From UBA4416 sp035439445 (lineage in GTDB: Bacteria > Bacteroidota > Bacteroidia > B-17B0 > Aurantibacillaceae): DNA of 64,000 bases. This document shows, piece by piece, positions 1-8,307 of the stretch. Location: contig DAORKG010000006.1 of NCBI GenBank assembly GCA_035439445.1, positions 1 to 64,000 on the forward strand, written 5' to 3'. Numbering within the stretch: position 1 is the stretch's first letter; each line of letters starts with the position of its first letter. Below the pieces are notes generated by a model that saw only the letters and a list, made by a program, of their open reading frames with translations, was not told the DNA's origin and ran no database searches. The position numbers were made by a program, and so were the translations under genes.

Positions 1-83
1 TTTGCAATGCAAAATGAATGTCTTTCGCGAAGCGGCATTTATTGCAAATGCTTGTACTTCCGCCCGCATTAGGCATAGGTGCG

Positions 84-100
84 GTTATAGGCTGGGCATT
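84..100. repeat. Left copy of 17-bp inverted repeat flanking a lipoprotein gene
   Basis: GTTATAGGCTGGGCATT ends one base before the stop codon of the lipoprotein gene. It matches the reverse complement of the copy at 577-593 at 15 of 17 positions. Outward of it (1-83) lie short dyads such as GCATTT/AAATGC. This resembles the edge of a mobile gene cassette, but no recombinase is in view. Confidence 0.6.
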
Positions 101-568
101 TCATTTCAGTTTTTTCTCAAACATTAGTACGCTAGCACCTTCTGCGTCTTTAATTCCTTTCCAAACTTGAACTTTTTCAGGTTTCTGTTTTAGGTCGAAA
201 TAAACTAATACGCCGCTGAGTTGCCCATTTTTATAATGTCCAACCGTTTCAACTTTACCTGTCAAAGTATAACCAAAATATAGTCCATCTTTAATGTCAT
301 TCTTAAAAGTCCATTTAAAATCTAAGGTATTGTCACTAGTAATATATTCTTTCCAAACGCCCTCGCGTTTCGAATTAAGGAGTTTACCTGTCATATACCT
401 AAAATTGTCATCAAGATAGATAATTGCATTAGAGTCTTTTGGATTATACTTTAACACTACATTTTCATTCTTGTCATAAATGTCAACATAGTAAAATGTA
501 TTGGGTCTGTCGCTACAACCGATAATTGTGAAAGTTATGATTAGATATAATAGTTTGATCGATTTCAT
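101..568 (-). CDS. Small lipoprotein with MORN-like repeat segment
   Basis: A 155-residue protein of unknown function. Residues 1-18 form a lipoprotein signal peptide with a lipobox ending IIGC (Cys18), so the mature protein is expected to be lipid-anchored in the envelope. The second half has toxin-antitoxin-antidote (MORN_2)-like strands: SKREGVWKEY, DGLYFGYTLTGKVETVG and YKNGQLSGVLVYFD, which follow the pattern of G-x-W/L-x-x-Y/F with a polar turn. The gene stands alone between a 17-bp inverted repeat (84-100 and 577-593), almost touching both its start and stop, and lies downstream of gldH on the same strand. The flanks suggest it may have arrived as a single-gene cassette. Its function cannot be assigned. 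Confidence 0.75.
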   Translation of the reverse strand: MKSIKLLYLIITFTIIGCSDRPNTFYYVDIYDKNENVVLKYNPKDSNAIIYLDDNFRYMTGKLLNSKREGVWKEYITSDNTLDFKWTFKNDIKDGLYFGYTLTGKVETVGHYKNGQLSGVLVYFDLKQKPEKVQVWKGIKDAEGASVLMFEKKLK

Positions 569-576
569 GTCTTTCG

Positions 577-593
577 AATGCCTTGCCTATAAC
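577..593. repeat. Right copy of 17-bp inverted repeat flanking a lipoprotein gene
   Basis: AATGCCTTGCCTATAAC lies 8 bases upstream of the ATG of the minus-strand lipoprotein gene and pairs with 84-100. The octamer GTCTTTCG, at 569-576 between this copy and the ATG, also occurs at 20-27 outside the left copy, so a direct repeat accompanies the inverted one. Confidence 0.6.
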
Positions 594-658
594 TAGCTTA
601 TATCCGCCATTTTATGGCGCTTATTTTTTTAAATATATTTCGTTTTTTGTCAGCTTCA

Positions 659-1147
659 CTATTTCGATAACTCAATAGTCATCCCAAAATCCATAATTAA
701 TGGTAATGGGTTAGTGCGCATGCCTTGCTCAAAAGTAAAAGTATATTTGCCGGTTTGCGGGAAAATTAAATTTTGTTTCAACGGAATTTTGTTATCCCAA
801 ATATCACCTGCACCATCACCTTGCCATTCGCCTTTTTTGTTAGCTAAAATACATTCCAAGGTGTCTACACTTGTTTTTCCGTCAGGGTAGGTAGTCGTTA
901 AAAATACAAACAAGTTACTATAAGGATAAGTATCTGCATGACGTACATTTAAAAACACATTATGATAAGGTTTGTTGTCTTTTATATCAACTTCAAACTT
1001 TAGTTTGTTTTCTGTTTTCCATCCCTCTTCAGGTAATTTAGTATACTCACTAAATACTATATTTTTATTACATGATGTAAACACCACGCTTAATACAATT
1101 GCACAAACCGTTAGTAGGTTTATCTTATTCTTTAGGAGGGTTATCAT
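659..1147 (-). CDS. gldH: Gliding motility lipoprotein GldH
   Basis: A 162-residue lipoprotein. I place the start at the ATG at 1147, because it gives a clean signal peptide (MITLLKNK, then hydrophobic core, then FTSC, Cys26). A longer frame runs upstream to 1246, but that part overlaps ricT and looks non-secretory. The body matches the GldH family: FSEYTKLPEEGWK near the lipid anchor, then the conserved NVRHADTYPYSNLFVF and GDIWDNKIPLKQNL stretches. GldH is needed for gliding and T9SS-linked functions in flavobacteria and is anchored in the outer envelope. It overlaps the 3' end of ricT by 23 bases, the arrangement usual in Bacteroidota, so the two are probably co-transcribed and translationally coupled. 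Confidence 0.9.
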   Translation of the reverse strand: MITLLKNKINLLTVCAIVLSVVFTSCNKNIVFSEYTKLPEEGWKTENKLKFEVDIKDNKPYHNVFLNVRHADTYPYSNLFVFLTTTYPDGKTSVDTLECILANKKGEWQGDGAGDIWDNKIPLKQNLIFPQTGKYTFTFEQGMRTNPLPLIMDFGMTIELSK

Positions 1148-2684
1148 TTTTGGGTTTATGATTATGTGTTGGCTTTTTATGGTTTGGATTATGTGGTCGA
1201 TGTTGGTTCGGATTATGGGGTTTATTACCTGCATTGTTTCCTGCACCTGTATTCTGATGTTTATTGTTGGCTGAGCCTGCCGAAGACTGGTTAGGTTGTT
1301 TTGGTTTCTGTTGATTTGTCTGCTGTGGTTTGTTGTTAGCTGAGCCTGTCGAAGCTTGGTTAGGATTAGCAGGTTTGTTTTGTGTGCCTTTATTAGGTGC
1401 GCTTACCTTGCCGGCAGCTGAGCCTGTTGAAGCTTGGTTTGGATTTTGTTTTTGTTGAGGAGCAGCCGCTTTTTCGCCCTTTTGGCCCTGAGGGTTTGCA
1501 GTGCCTTTGTTATGGTTATGCTGTGGCTTTTTATTTTGATGATTATGTTTTGGTCTGTTGTTGTTTTTCTTTCTGTCATCAAAACGTGTTAACGAATCTT
1601 GACCAACTACGTTTTCATAATCAGGTTGCTTAACAACTTGTAATTCTTTGTATTGTTTTGGTTCTAATAAATCAGCCGGTTTTTGACCTTCGGCATTTAG
1701 TTTTAAAATTTCTTTGGTACGGGCAATGGATAAAGGAATAAACACATCCGGTTCGCTCGTATAACTCCACCAAATAATGCGTTTAAAAATATCGGTTTTT
1801 TGATGAAAAGCGTAGCCTTTTTCGGTAGCTAATTTTTTATTGTCAATCTCCGGGAATTCTTTTAAGGCATCCTGGTAGCTATCTAATTCGTAGTTTAAGC
1901 AGCATTTTAACTTACCGCATTGCCCTGCTAATTTCAAAGGATTTAAAGATAATTGCTGATATCTCGCTGCAGATGTTGAAACGGTTCTAAAATCGTTTAA
2001 CCAGGTAGAGCAACATAATTCTCTTCCACATGATCCAATGGCACCCAAACGAGCAGCTTCTTGTCTTGCTCCAATCTGGCGCATTTCAATTCGCACTTTA
2101 AATTCTTCAGCCATTACCTTAATTAGCTCTCTAAAATCAACTCGTCCGTCGGCTGTATAATAAAATATGGCTTTACTTTTATCTCCCTGATACTCCACAT
2201 CACTTATCTTCATTTGTAAACCAAGTCTCAAAGCAAGTGTTCTGGCTTTAAACATGGTTTCAACTTCCAAAGCTTGTGCTTCGCGCCATTTATCAATGTC
2301 TTGTTGCTTTGCTTTACGGTATATTTTTTTAATCTCTTCGCTATCGTAGTTAACGTTTTTCTTTTTTAACTGTAAACGCACCAATTCTCCTGTAATTGAA
2401 ACTACACCAATATCATGTCCCGGAGAAGATTCTGTAGCTACAATATCACCTACATTGAGAGGTAAGTTATGTACGTTTCTGAAAAACTCTTTTCTCGAAT
2501 TTTTAAATCTGATTTCCACCACGTCGCAAGGCATTTGCCCTTCCGGTAAACGCATGTTCCCAAGCCAATCAAATACGTGTAATTTATTACAACTGCTGCC
2601 TGTTCCACAAGCACCATTACTGTTACATCCTGCGGGGATTCCGCTATTTTTATCTTGCCCTGTTGAGCAACTACCACATGCCAT
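1125..2684 (-). CDS. ricT: RicT/YaaT-like PSP1 domain protein with low-complexity tail
   Basis: A 519-residue PSP1-domain protein. The N terminus is cysteine-rich (Cys3, 6, 20, 26, 32). The PSP1 core follows to about residue 280, with the paired motifs IGSCGRELCCSTWL and GQCGKLKCCLNYEL that are the family's conserved cysteines. In Bacillus, RicT belongs to the Fe-S-containing Ric complex acting on RNA processing; in Bacteroidota its role is not well defined. Residues from about 370 to the end are low-complexity, rich in N, Q, K, P and H, with three NQ-(A/S)S-(T/A)-GSA units encoded by REP-like repeats. gldH follows with overlapping frames. The tail is much longer than typical for the family core and is probably disordered. 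Confidence 0.88.
   Translation of the reverse strand: MACGSCSTGQDKNSGIPAGCNSNGACGTGSSCNKLHVFDWLGNMRLPEGQMPCDVVEIRFKNSRKEFFRNVHNLPLNVGDIVATESSPGHDIGVVSITGELVRLQLKKKNVNYDSEEIKKIYRKAKQQDIDKWREAQALEVETMFKARTLALRLGLQMKISDVEYQGDKSKAIFYYTADGRVDFRELIKVMAEEFKVRIEMRQIGARQEAARLGAIGSCGRELCCSTWLNDFRTVSTSAARYQQLSLNPLKLAGQCGKLKCCLNYELDSYQDALKEFPEIDNKKLATEKGYAFHQKTDIFKRIIWWSYTSEPDVFIPLSIARTKEILKLNAEGQKPADLLEPKQYKELQVVKQPDYENVVGQDSLTRFDDRKKNNNRPKHNHQNKKPQHNHNKGTANPQGQKGEKAAAPQQKQNPNQASTGSAAGKVSAPNKGTQNKPANPNQASTGSANNKPQQTNQQKPKQPNQSSAGSANNKHQNTGAGNNAGNKPHNPNQHRPHNPNHKKPTHNHKPKNDNPPKE
1271..1437. repeat. Three REP-like 20-mers inside the ricT coding region
   Basis: Near-identical copies CTGAGCCTG(C/T)(C/T)GAAG(A/C)(C/T)TGG occur at 1271-1290, 1340-1359 and 1418-1437. 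Spacings are 69 and 78 bases, both multiples of three, so every copy is read in the same frame. The core CTGAGC-N4-CGAAG also appears in the intergenic element at 3654-3680. Confidence 0.7.
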
Positions 2685-2731
2685 ACTTTATATATATTAA
2701 ATGTATTCCTTTCACTACTACTTTAATTTTC

Positions 2732-2753
2732 ACTTCGAGCGTAGTCGAGAAGT
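2732..2753. repeat. Short intergenic REP-like element
   Basis: ACTTCGAGCGTAGTCGAGAAGT has short inverted ends (ACTTC/GAAGT). It sits between divergent ricT and the SDR gene. It belongs to the same loose CTTCG/CGAAG family as 3654-3680 and the copies in ricT. Confidence 0.5.
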
Positions 2754-2885
2754 AAATACAGAACATTAAAAAATCCCTTTAAAAAGGGTTGCATAAATAT
2801 ACTTATTAATTTTTTAATCCATTTTTGAGCCATTCAATTTTTATAAACGATGAATGTTTATATTTAACCTTTGTAGTTTAAGATT

Positions 2886-3635
2886 ATGATCGCATTAATA
2901 ACAGGAGCCACTTCGGGCATAGGAAAATCAACAGCAATTGAATTTGCAAAACATGGGTATGATTTAATTATTACCGGTCGTAGACAGGAACGCTTGGAGG
3001 AATTGAGAGCGGATTTAACGAAGCAATATTCGGTAAAGGTATTAAACCTGTGTTTTGATGTGCGTGATGAAAAGCAAGTGGAAGCTGCCATTAATTCTAT
3101 TCCTGTAGAATTTAAAAAAATTGATGTATTAGTTAATAACGCCGGTTTAGCAGCTGGTTTGGCACCTATCCAAGATGGCAAATTATCGCATTGGGAACAA
3201 ATGATAGATACCAATGTAAAAGGCTTGTTATACATTACAAAGCATGTGTCTAAAATTTTAATAGAAAATAAAAAGGGACATATTATAAATGTGGGTTCAA
3301 TTGCCGGAAAAGAAGTGTATGCTAATGGCAATGTGTATTGTGCTACCAAGCATGCGGTTGATGCTTTAAATAAAGGGATGCGTATTGATTTGTTGCCTCA
3401 TGGCATTAAAGTATCAGCTGTTAATCCTGGAATGGTAGAAACAGAATTTAGTATTGTGCGTTTTGATGGGGATGAAGAAAGAGCTAAAAAGGTATATGAA
3501 AACATACAGCCTTTAAAACCGGAGGATATTGCCGAAACCATCTACTGGATGGCATCTCGTCCGGCTCATGTTAATATCAATGATGTGATTATTATGCCCA
3601 CTATTCAGGCAAATTCAACTACCGTTTTGAGATAA
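2886..3635 (+). CDS. SDR family NAD(P)-dependent oxidoreductase (YdfG-like)
   Basis: A 249-residue classical short-chain dehydrogenase, close to the family's usual 250. The cofactor motif TGATSGIG is at residues 6-13, NNAG at 84-87, and the catalytic triad is Ser138 (GSIAG), Tyr151 and Lys155 (YCATK). The segment after the active site (NPGMVETEFSIVRFDGD) resembles YdfG-type enzymes, which oxidise 3-hydroxy acids or serine and act on related substrates with NADP. The substrate cannot be told from sequence alone. GRR at residues 31-33 after the second strand favours NADP over NAD. It is a cytosolic single-gene unit, divergent from ricT and convergent with the peroxidase gene. Confidence 0.92.
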   Translation: MIALITGATSGIGKSTAIEFAKHGYDLIITGRRQERLEELRADLTKQYSVKVLNLCFDVRDEKQVEAAINSIPVEFKKIDVLVNNAGLAAGLAPIQDGKLSHWEQMIDTNVKGLLYITKHVSKILIENKKGHIINVGSIAGKEVYANGNVYCATKHAVDALNKGMRIDLLPHGIKVSAVNPGMVETEFSIVRFDGDEERAKKVYENIQPLKPEDIAETIYWMASRPAHVNINDVIIMPTIQANSTTVLR

Positions 3636-3653
3636 TTGGATTTTTAGTGCAAG

Positions 3654-3680
3654 TTGTCACACTGAGCGGAGCCGAAGTGG
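3654..3680. repeat. Intergenic REP-like element between convergent genes
   Basis: Contains CACTGAGCGGAGCCGAAGTG between the SDR stop (3635) and the peroxidase stop (3696). It has the CTGAGC-N-CGAAG core shared with the ricT repeats. Its position between convergent genes suggests transcription-end or spacer use, but the stem is weak. Confidence 0.5.
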
Positions 3681-3695
3681 AGTTGAGAACAGAAA

Positions 3696-4265
3696 TTAGT
3701 TTTTGCCCTCAATCCACTTAGTAATTTTTGAATTTAAAGGACTTTTAAACGACAAAACATAGTCTACTAAAAAGCCATTTTCATCAATCATGTATTTTTG
3801 GAAATTCCATTTAACAGAACTGCTCATCACACCATTTTGGCTTTTATTGGTTAACCATTTGTAAATATCACAAATGCTATCCCCCTTTACGTTTACTTTT
3901 TCCATCATTAAAAAGGTAACTCCGTAGTTTTTAGTGCAAAAATCGTGTATTTCTGAACTGCTTCCTGGCTCTTGTCCGCCAAATTGGTTGCACGGAAATC
4001 CAATAATCACGAAATTTTTATCCTTATATTTTTGATACAAATTTTCCAGATCTTTGTATTGTGGAGTAAATCCGCATTTGCTGGCGGTATTTACAATTAA
4101 TACTTTTTTACCTTTTAGTGAGGCCATGTCAAAGTCAAGTCCTTCAATGGTTTTAGTCTTAAATTGATGAATGGAGGATGTGGGTTTTCCTTTTTTGAAA
4201 TAAAAAGCACATAGAGAAATACTTAAGATTACTAATGAGCCTAATATTAGAAATTTATGTAACAT
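3696..4265 (-). CDS. Glutathione peroxidase family protein, membrane-anchored or exported
   Basis: A 189-residue protein from the ATG at 4265; an upstream TTG at 4283 is in frame but less likely. Residues 5-22 are hydrophobic, an uncleaved anchor or signal peptide, so it acts outside the cytoplasm. The peroxidase tetrad is visible: Cys64 in NTASKCGFTPQ, Gln98 in FPCNQFGGQEPG, and Trp153-Asn154 in KWNFQKY. The active residue is Cys, not selenocysteine. Such bacterial enzymes reduce hydroperoxides, often with thioredoxin rather than glutathione as donor. Cys92 in FPCNQ is the conserved residue that may serve in the resolving disulfide. It is convergent with the SDR gene and divergent from the next surface protein. 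Confidence 0.92.
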   Translation of the reverse strand: MLHKFLILGSLVILSISLCAFYFKKGKPTSSIHQFKTKTIEGLDFDMASLKGKKVLIVNTASKCGFTPQYKDLENLYQKYKDKNFVIIGFPCNQFGGQEPGSSSEIHDFCTKNYGVTFLMMEKVNVKGDSICDIYKWLTNKSQNGVMSSSVKWNFQKYMIDENGFLVDYVLSFKSPLNSKITKWIEGKN

Positions 4266-4291
4266 ATATGATATGTTTAACAATACCAGAT

Positions 4292-4322
4292 TTGAATTTT
4301 ATCAAAAAAATAATTTAATTTG
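4292..4322 (+). promoter_or_regulatory. Possible promoter for the type B T9SS surface protein gene
   Basis: TTG at 4292-4294 and TTAATTTG at 4315-4322, separated by 20 bases, approximate the Bacteroidota pattern TTG-N19-21-TAnnTTTG with one mismatch. The gene starts at 4345. Confidence 0.3.
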
Positions 4323-4344
4323 AGTGCTATCAAAAAATTAGAAC

Positions 4345-6936
4345 ATGAAGATACTAAAACTTTTCTTTTATTCATTATTAACTTTTAGTAGTTTAAATAT
4401 TATTGCTCAGGCAGATTGCGCAAATATGGCCCCTTTTTGCGCTAATGGCACTTCTGGAACAACCTATCCTGCCAGTACGAATAATTCGTCTGAGACTGGA
4501 CCTAATTATGGATGTTTGGCAACACATCCAAATCCGGCTTGGTATTATTTTCAGGTTTCACAGAGTGGTTCTATCGATATGGGAATTAGCGGAACGGGTG
4601 GTGGAGATGTTGACTTTATTTGTTGGGGCCCTTTTTCTTCCCCTAACGGAAATTGTGGTTCAGCACTTACTTCTGGTAACACAATCGATTGTAGTTATTC
4701 TGCAAGCCCTACTGAGACATGTACGATCTCGAATGCTACAGCTGGTGAATATTATGTTTTGTTATTAACTAACTATTCTAACCAGGTACAAAATATTAAT
4801 TTTAATCAGGTAGGAGGTTCAGGTTCAACAAATTGTAATTTAATTGCTCCTGTCACCAGCGCTACAGTATGTTCAGGAAATGCAGCTACTATTTCAGTGA
4901 GTACTAATTTACAAAATCCAACATTTTTATGGAGTCCAGGAGGTCAAACAACTCAAACTATATCAGTTTCACCAGGTACAACAACTGTTTATACAGTTAC
5001 AGTAAATGGGTTAAATGCCGCAAATACTCCTACTTCAACAACAAATACAGGAACTGTTACGGTTAACGCTTTGCCAGTCGTCAGTATCCCATCTACCCTT
5101 ACTATGTGTCAAAATTCGTCAACTTCAGTTACAAGTTCTGTTTCTCCATCAGGGACTTACAATTATTCTTGGTCTACCGGAGCAACTACAAGTAATATTT
5201 CTGTTAACACAACAACGGTTGTTAGTTTAACTGCGACAAATACAGTAGATGGTTGTGTTAGTAATGTTGCTACTTGCTCAGTAACTGTGTTACCAAGTCC
5301 TACTGTTACTACAAATCCTTTATACAATATATGCGGTGGGTCTACAGTTGTGATTACCCCAACAGTTACCGGTGGGACACCTGCCTACAACTATTCTTGG
5401 ACTCCATCTAGTTTGGGCACCGTAACAACAGTATCTATTTCTACATCGGGAGTATTTGATCTTTTAGTCACGGATCAAAATTCGTGCACAGGAACTGTTC
5501 AATTTACAGTTTCTACCACCCAGCCAACTCTTTCAATATCAGCTTCCCCAAATTCTATATGCGCTAATGCAACATCTACTTTATCTTCGTCATATATAGG
5601 CGCAGACACATATTCTTGGTCTTCTGGTTCAATATCAGATACTGCAATTGTTAGTTCGGCTGGAACATATTCTCTGTTGATAACAGTTAATGGTTGTACT
5701 GCATCAGCTACAACTTCAATTACTGTTAATCCAACTCCAACAGTTACTATTCCTGGTACTGCCGGAATGTGTGCCGGTGCCAATGCAACGGTGTCTGTTA
5801 CTTCTTTTTCACCCGCAGGAGTATATACTTATACATGGAGTAATGGTTCTAATTCCAACTCAGCAATCGTGTCAACGGCTACAGTATTAACCGTCCAAAT
5901 AACTAATATTAGTTCTGGTTGCACAAGCGCTATTTCTAATACATGTAATGTAATACCTGTTTCAAATCCAACTATAACTATGTCTGGGACACCAGTAGTG
6001 TTTTGTTCGGGATCTAATGCCGTTTTAACCCCAACAATTATTTCTGGAGGATCGACTAGCTATACCTATGCATGGTTTCCTTCTTCTTTGGGAACATCCT
6101 CCATTGCTAGTACACCAAATCAAGGAGTTTATTCGCTCACAGTAACCGATGGAAATTCATGTTCTGCTTCAGGAACAGTTTCTACAGTTTTATCAATTCC
6201 AACTGTAACACTTTCTTCACCCGATTTAGTGTTATGTCCAAATGAGTGCACTATCATCTACGCCACAGGCGTAACTTCATATTCTCCAGCAACTTATTCT
6301 TGGTCAAATAGTACTAGTTTTAATTCTGATTCGACAGAAGTTTGTTCTTCAGGACCAGTACAAGTTACTTTTACAGATGCAAAAGGTTGTATAGCCACAA
6401 ATACCATTACAGTTGTTAATGATATAATTCCTACTGTAAGTTTTATTTCAAATCCTCCATCTCCAGTTAACGCAGGACAAATTATCAACTTTACAAATAC
6501 TTCAACGGTTAGTACAGGTTCTATTACCAGTGCAACTTGGAGTTTTGGTGATGGGGATACAGCAATTGGAAATCAGGTAAATCATACATATTCTAATGTG
6601 GGATCCTTTCCTGTTGTATTAACAGTTACAGGATCTAGTGGCTGTACAAATACGGTTTCTGTTGTTTATCAGGTAGATGCCGTATTGGAAATTCCTAATG
6701 TATTTACTCCAAATGGGGATGGGGTTAATGATTTATTAAAGTTTAGATATCTGGAAGTTTTTAACTCTAATAACTTAACAATATTTAACCGTTGGGGTAA
6801 AAAGGTGTTCGAACAAGATAATTATAAAAATGATTGGAATGGCGGAGGACTAAATGATGGAACTTATTTCTTCATTTTAAGTGTGCCAGAGGCTTCACCT
6901 AATATTTATAAAGGATATATTCAATTAATACGATAA
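4345..6936 (+). CDS. T9SS type B sorting domain surface protein with Ig-like repeats and PKD domain
   Basis: An 863-residue secreted protein. Residues 1-22 are a signal peptide (cut after IIAQ). Residues 24-165 form a Cys-rich N-terminal domain of a kind common in Bacteroidota extracellular proteins (GGGDVDFICWGPF). A series of Ser/Thr-rich Ig-like repeats of about 75-90 residues follows, each with a C near its start and a YxWS core. A PKD domain lies near residues 705-775 (WSFGDGDTAIGNQVNHTYSNVG). The last 80 residues are the gliding-motility-associated type B C-terminal domain (VFTPNGDGVNDLLKF, IFNRWGKKVFE, GTYFFIL), which directs export through the type IX secretion system. It is probably an adhesin; no partner porP/sprF gene is adjacent. 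Confidence 0.9.
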   Translation: MKILKLFFYSLLTFSSLNIIAQADCANMAPFCANGTSGTTYPASTNNSSETGPNYGCLATHPNPAWYYFQVSQSGSIDMGISGTGGGDVDFICWGPFSSPNGNCGSALTSGNTIDCSYSASPTETCTISNATAGEYYVLLLTNYSNQVQNINFNQVGGSGSTNCNLIAPVTSATVCSGNAATISVSTNLQNPTFLWSPGGQTTQTISVSPGTTTVYTVTVNGLNAANTPTSTTNTGTVTVNALPVVSIPSTLTMCQNSSTSVTSSVSPSGTYNYSWSTGATTSNISVNTTTVVSLTATNTVDGCVSNVATCSVTVLPSPTVTTNPLYNICGGSTVVITPTVTGGTPAYNYSWTPSSLGTVTTVSISTSGVFDLLVTDQNSCTGTVQFTVSTTQPTLSISASPNSICANATSTLSSSYIGADTYSWSSGSISDTAIVSSAGTYSLLITVNGCTASATTSITVNPTPTVTIPGTAGMCAGANATVSVTSFSPAGVYTYTWSNGSNSNSAIVSTATVLTVQITNISSGCTSAISNTCNVIPVSNPTITMSGTPVVFCSGSNAVLTPTIISGGSTSYTYAWFPSSLGTSSIASTPNQGVYSLTVTDGNSCSASGTVSTVLSIPTVTLSSPDLVLCPNECTIIYATGVTSYSPATYSWSNSTSFNSDSTEVCSSGPVQVTFTDAKGCIATNTITVVNDIIPTVSFISNPPSPVNAGQIINFTNTSTVSTGSITSATWSFGDGDTAIGNQVNHTYSNVGSFPVVLTVTGSSGCTNTVSVVYQVDAVLEIPNVFTPNGDGVNDLLKFRYLEVFNSNNLTIFNRWGKKVFEQDNYKNDWNGGGLNDGTYFFILSVPEASPNIYKGYIQLIR

Positions 6937-6938
6937 AA

Positions 6939-6975
6939 TTGGGATTTTAATCTTATAGAGCGTAAATTTGCGCTC
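6939..6975 (+). promoter_or_regulatory. Promoter of the ccm operon with a dyad over the -7 box
   Basis: TTG at 6939-6941 and a perfect -7 box TAAATTTG at 6963-6970 are separated by 21 bases. The -7 box lies in a dyad, GAGCG/CGCTC (6958-6962 and 6971-6975). The ATG of ccmB at 6978 would give a very short leader. Confidence 0.6.
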
Positions 6976-6977
6976 TC

Positions 6978-7637
6978 ATGAACAGCCAGTTACTATCTCA
7001 ATTAATAAGAAAAGAATTTTTACTAGAATTCCGGCAGAAATCTACTCTTGCCGGAATTTTAGTTTATATTGTGGCTACTGTTTTTATCTCGGCGTTATCT
7101 TTCAAAAAAATCATCCATCCTGCAGTTTGGAATGCTCTCTTTTGGACCATTTTCATGTTTATTGCAGTAAATGTTTCAACCAAAAGTTTTATGCAGGAAA
7201 CAAAAGGTAAAGGGCTTTATAATTACTTGTATTATCATCCACGTCATTTTATTTTAAGTAAAATCATGTACAATATGATTTTAATGGCAGTGTTGAGTTT
7301 ATTGACGTTCTTTTTTTACTCATGGTTCGTAGGTAGCATGGTGCAGGATATGGGTATGTTTATGCTGGCACTTTTATTTAGTTCCTCTGCTTTTTCAGGA
7401 GTATTGAGTTTAATGAGCGCAATTGCTTCAAAAGCTAACAATAATATTAGTTTAATGGCCATATTAAGTTTTCCGGTTTTAATGCCTTTGCTATTGGTTT
7501 CGGTAAAGCTTAGTAAACATGCAATTGATGGTTTAGCGTGGAGTGTAAGCTATAAGTATTTATTAATCTTAATCATGCTAAATTTTGTAGTTGTTGCTTT
7601 GGCAACGTTATTATTTAATTACCTTTGGAAAGAATAG
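6978..7637 (+). CDS. ccmB: Heme exporter subunit CcmB
   Basis: A 219-residue inner-membrane protein with about six membrane spans, the same length as typical CcmB (about 220). The N terminus LIRKEFLLEFRQKSTLAGI is the characteristic cytosolic segment, and the family's TKSFMQETKGKGLYNYLYY loop follows. CcmB is the membrane part of the CcmAB ABC transporter that releases holo-CcmE during cytochrome c maturation. No ccmA is in the window. The gene begins a five-gene operon with ccmC, ccmD, ccmE and ccmF, preceded by a strong Bacteroidota-type promoter. Confidence 0.93.
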   Translation: MNSQLLSQLIRKEFLLEFRQKSTLAGILVYIVATVFISALSFKKIIHPAVWNALFWTIFMFIAVNVSTKSFMQETKGKGLYNYLYYHPRHFILSKIMYNMILMAVLSLLTFFFYSWFVGSMVQDMGMFMLALLFSSSAFSGVLSLMSAIASKANNNISLMAILSFPVLMPLLLVSVKLSKHAIDGLAWSVSYKYLLILIMLNFVVVALATLLFNYLWKE

Positions 7638-7644
7638 ATTTGAA

Positions 7645-8307
7645 ATGATAAAATGGTGGAAAATACTCTCGGCTCTTTTAATTCTTTACACCTTGGTGTG
7701 GGGAATGTTAGGACCTGTTCCGCATTTGGATATTTTAAACGAGACGATTAGAAATGTATATTACCATGTTCCTATTTGGTTTGCGATGTTGTTTCAAATG
7801 GGTTATTCGGTAGTATATGCTATCAAGCAATTATCTAAAAACGATTTACAATTTGATATTGTTAGTAATCAGGCGGCACAAACAGGATTGTTTTTTGCAA
7901 TTCCTGGTTTGTTAACGGGTTGTATGTGGGCTAAGTTTACGTGGGGAACTTGGTGGACATTTCAAGATCCAAAATTAAATGGAGTAGCAATTGCGGTGTT
8001 AATTTACTTGGCTTATTTCATTTTAAGAAGCTCAATTGACGACGAACAAAAACGTGCTCGCATTGCAGCGGTTTATAATATTTTTGCTTTTGTGATGATG
8101 TTTGTGTTTATTATGATTTTACCCAGATTAACAGACTCCTTACATCCAGGAAATGGAGGTAATCCTGCCTTTGGCAAATATGATTTAGATAGTAATATGC
8201 GCATGGTTTTTTATCCGGCAGTAATTGGTTGGGTATTATTAAGTCTTTGGATATTAGATGTGAAAAAACGATTAGCTATTTTAACTCAAAAAGAAAATGA
8301 AAAATAA
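7645..8307 (+). CDS. ccmC: Heme handling protein CcmC (CcsA superfamily)
   Basis: A 220-residue, six-span membrane protein. The ATG at 7645, just after the ccmB stop, is preferred over an in-frame upstream start that would overlap ccmB. The tryptophan-rich periplasmic signature is present as WGTWWTFQDPKL, a variant of WGxxWxWD. Conserved histidines lie in the flanking periplasmic loops (VYYHVPIWF and DSLHPGN). CcmC loads heme onto CcmE at the outer face of the inner membrane. The last bases overlap ccmD by 11, so the two are translationally coupled. Confidence 0.92.
   Translation: MIKWWKILSALLILYTLVWGMLGPVPHLDILNETIRNVYYHVPIWFAMLFQMGYSVVYAIKQLSKNDLQFDIVSNQAAQTGLFFAIPGLLTGCMWAKFTWGTWWTFQDPKLNGVAIAVLIYLAYFILRSSIDDEQKRARIAAVYNIFAFVMMFVFIMILPRLTDSLHPGNGGNPAFGKYDLDSNMRMVFYPAVIGWVLLSLWILDVKKRLAILTQKENEK

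Noticed and set aside
84..593. Classical integron attC sites
   Set aside because: The core GTTATAG does not fit GTTRRRY and no complete paired site is inside the window; only a cassette-like layout is claimed.
605..619. Hairpin CGCCAT/ATGGCG as a terminator for gldH
   Set aside because: The T run follows on the plus strand, opposite to gldH transcription, and no plus-strand gene ends there.
972..1274. Plus-strand open frame of 100 codons opposite gldH and ricT
   Set aside because: It is antisense to two well-supported genes and is Cys/Met/Trp-rich in the way shadow frames are.
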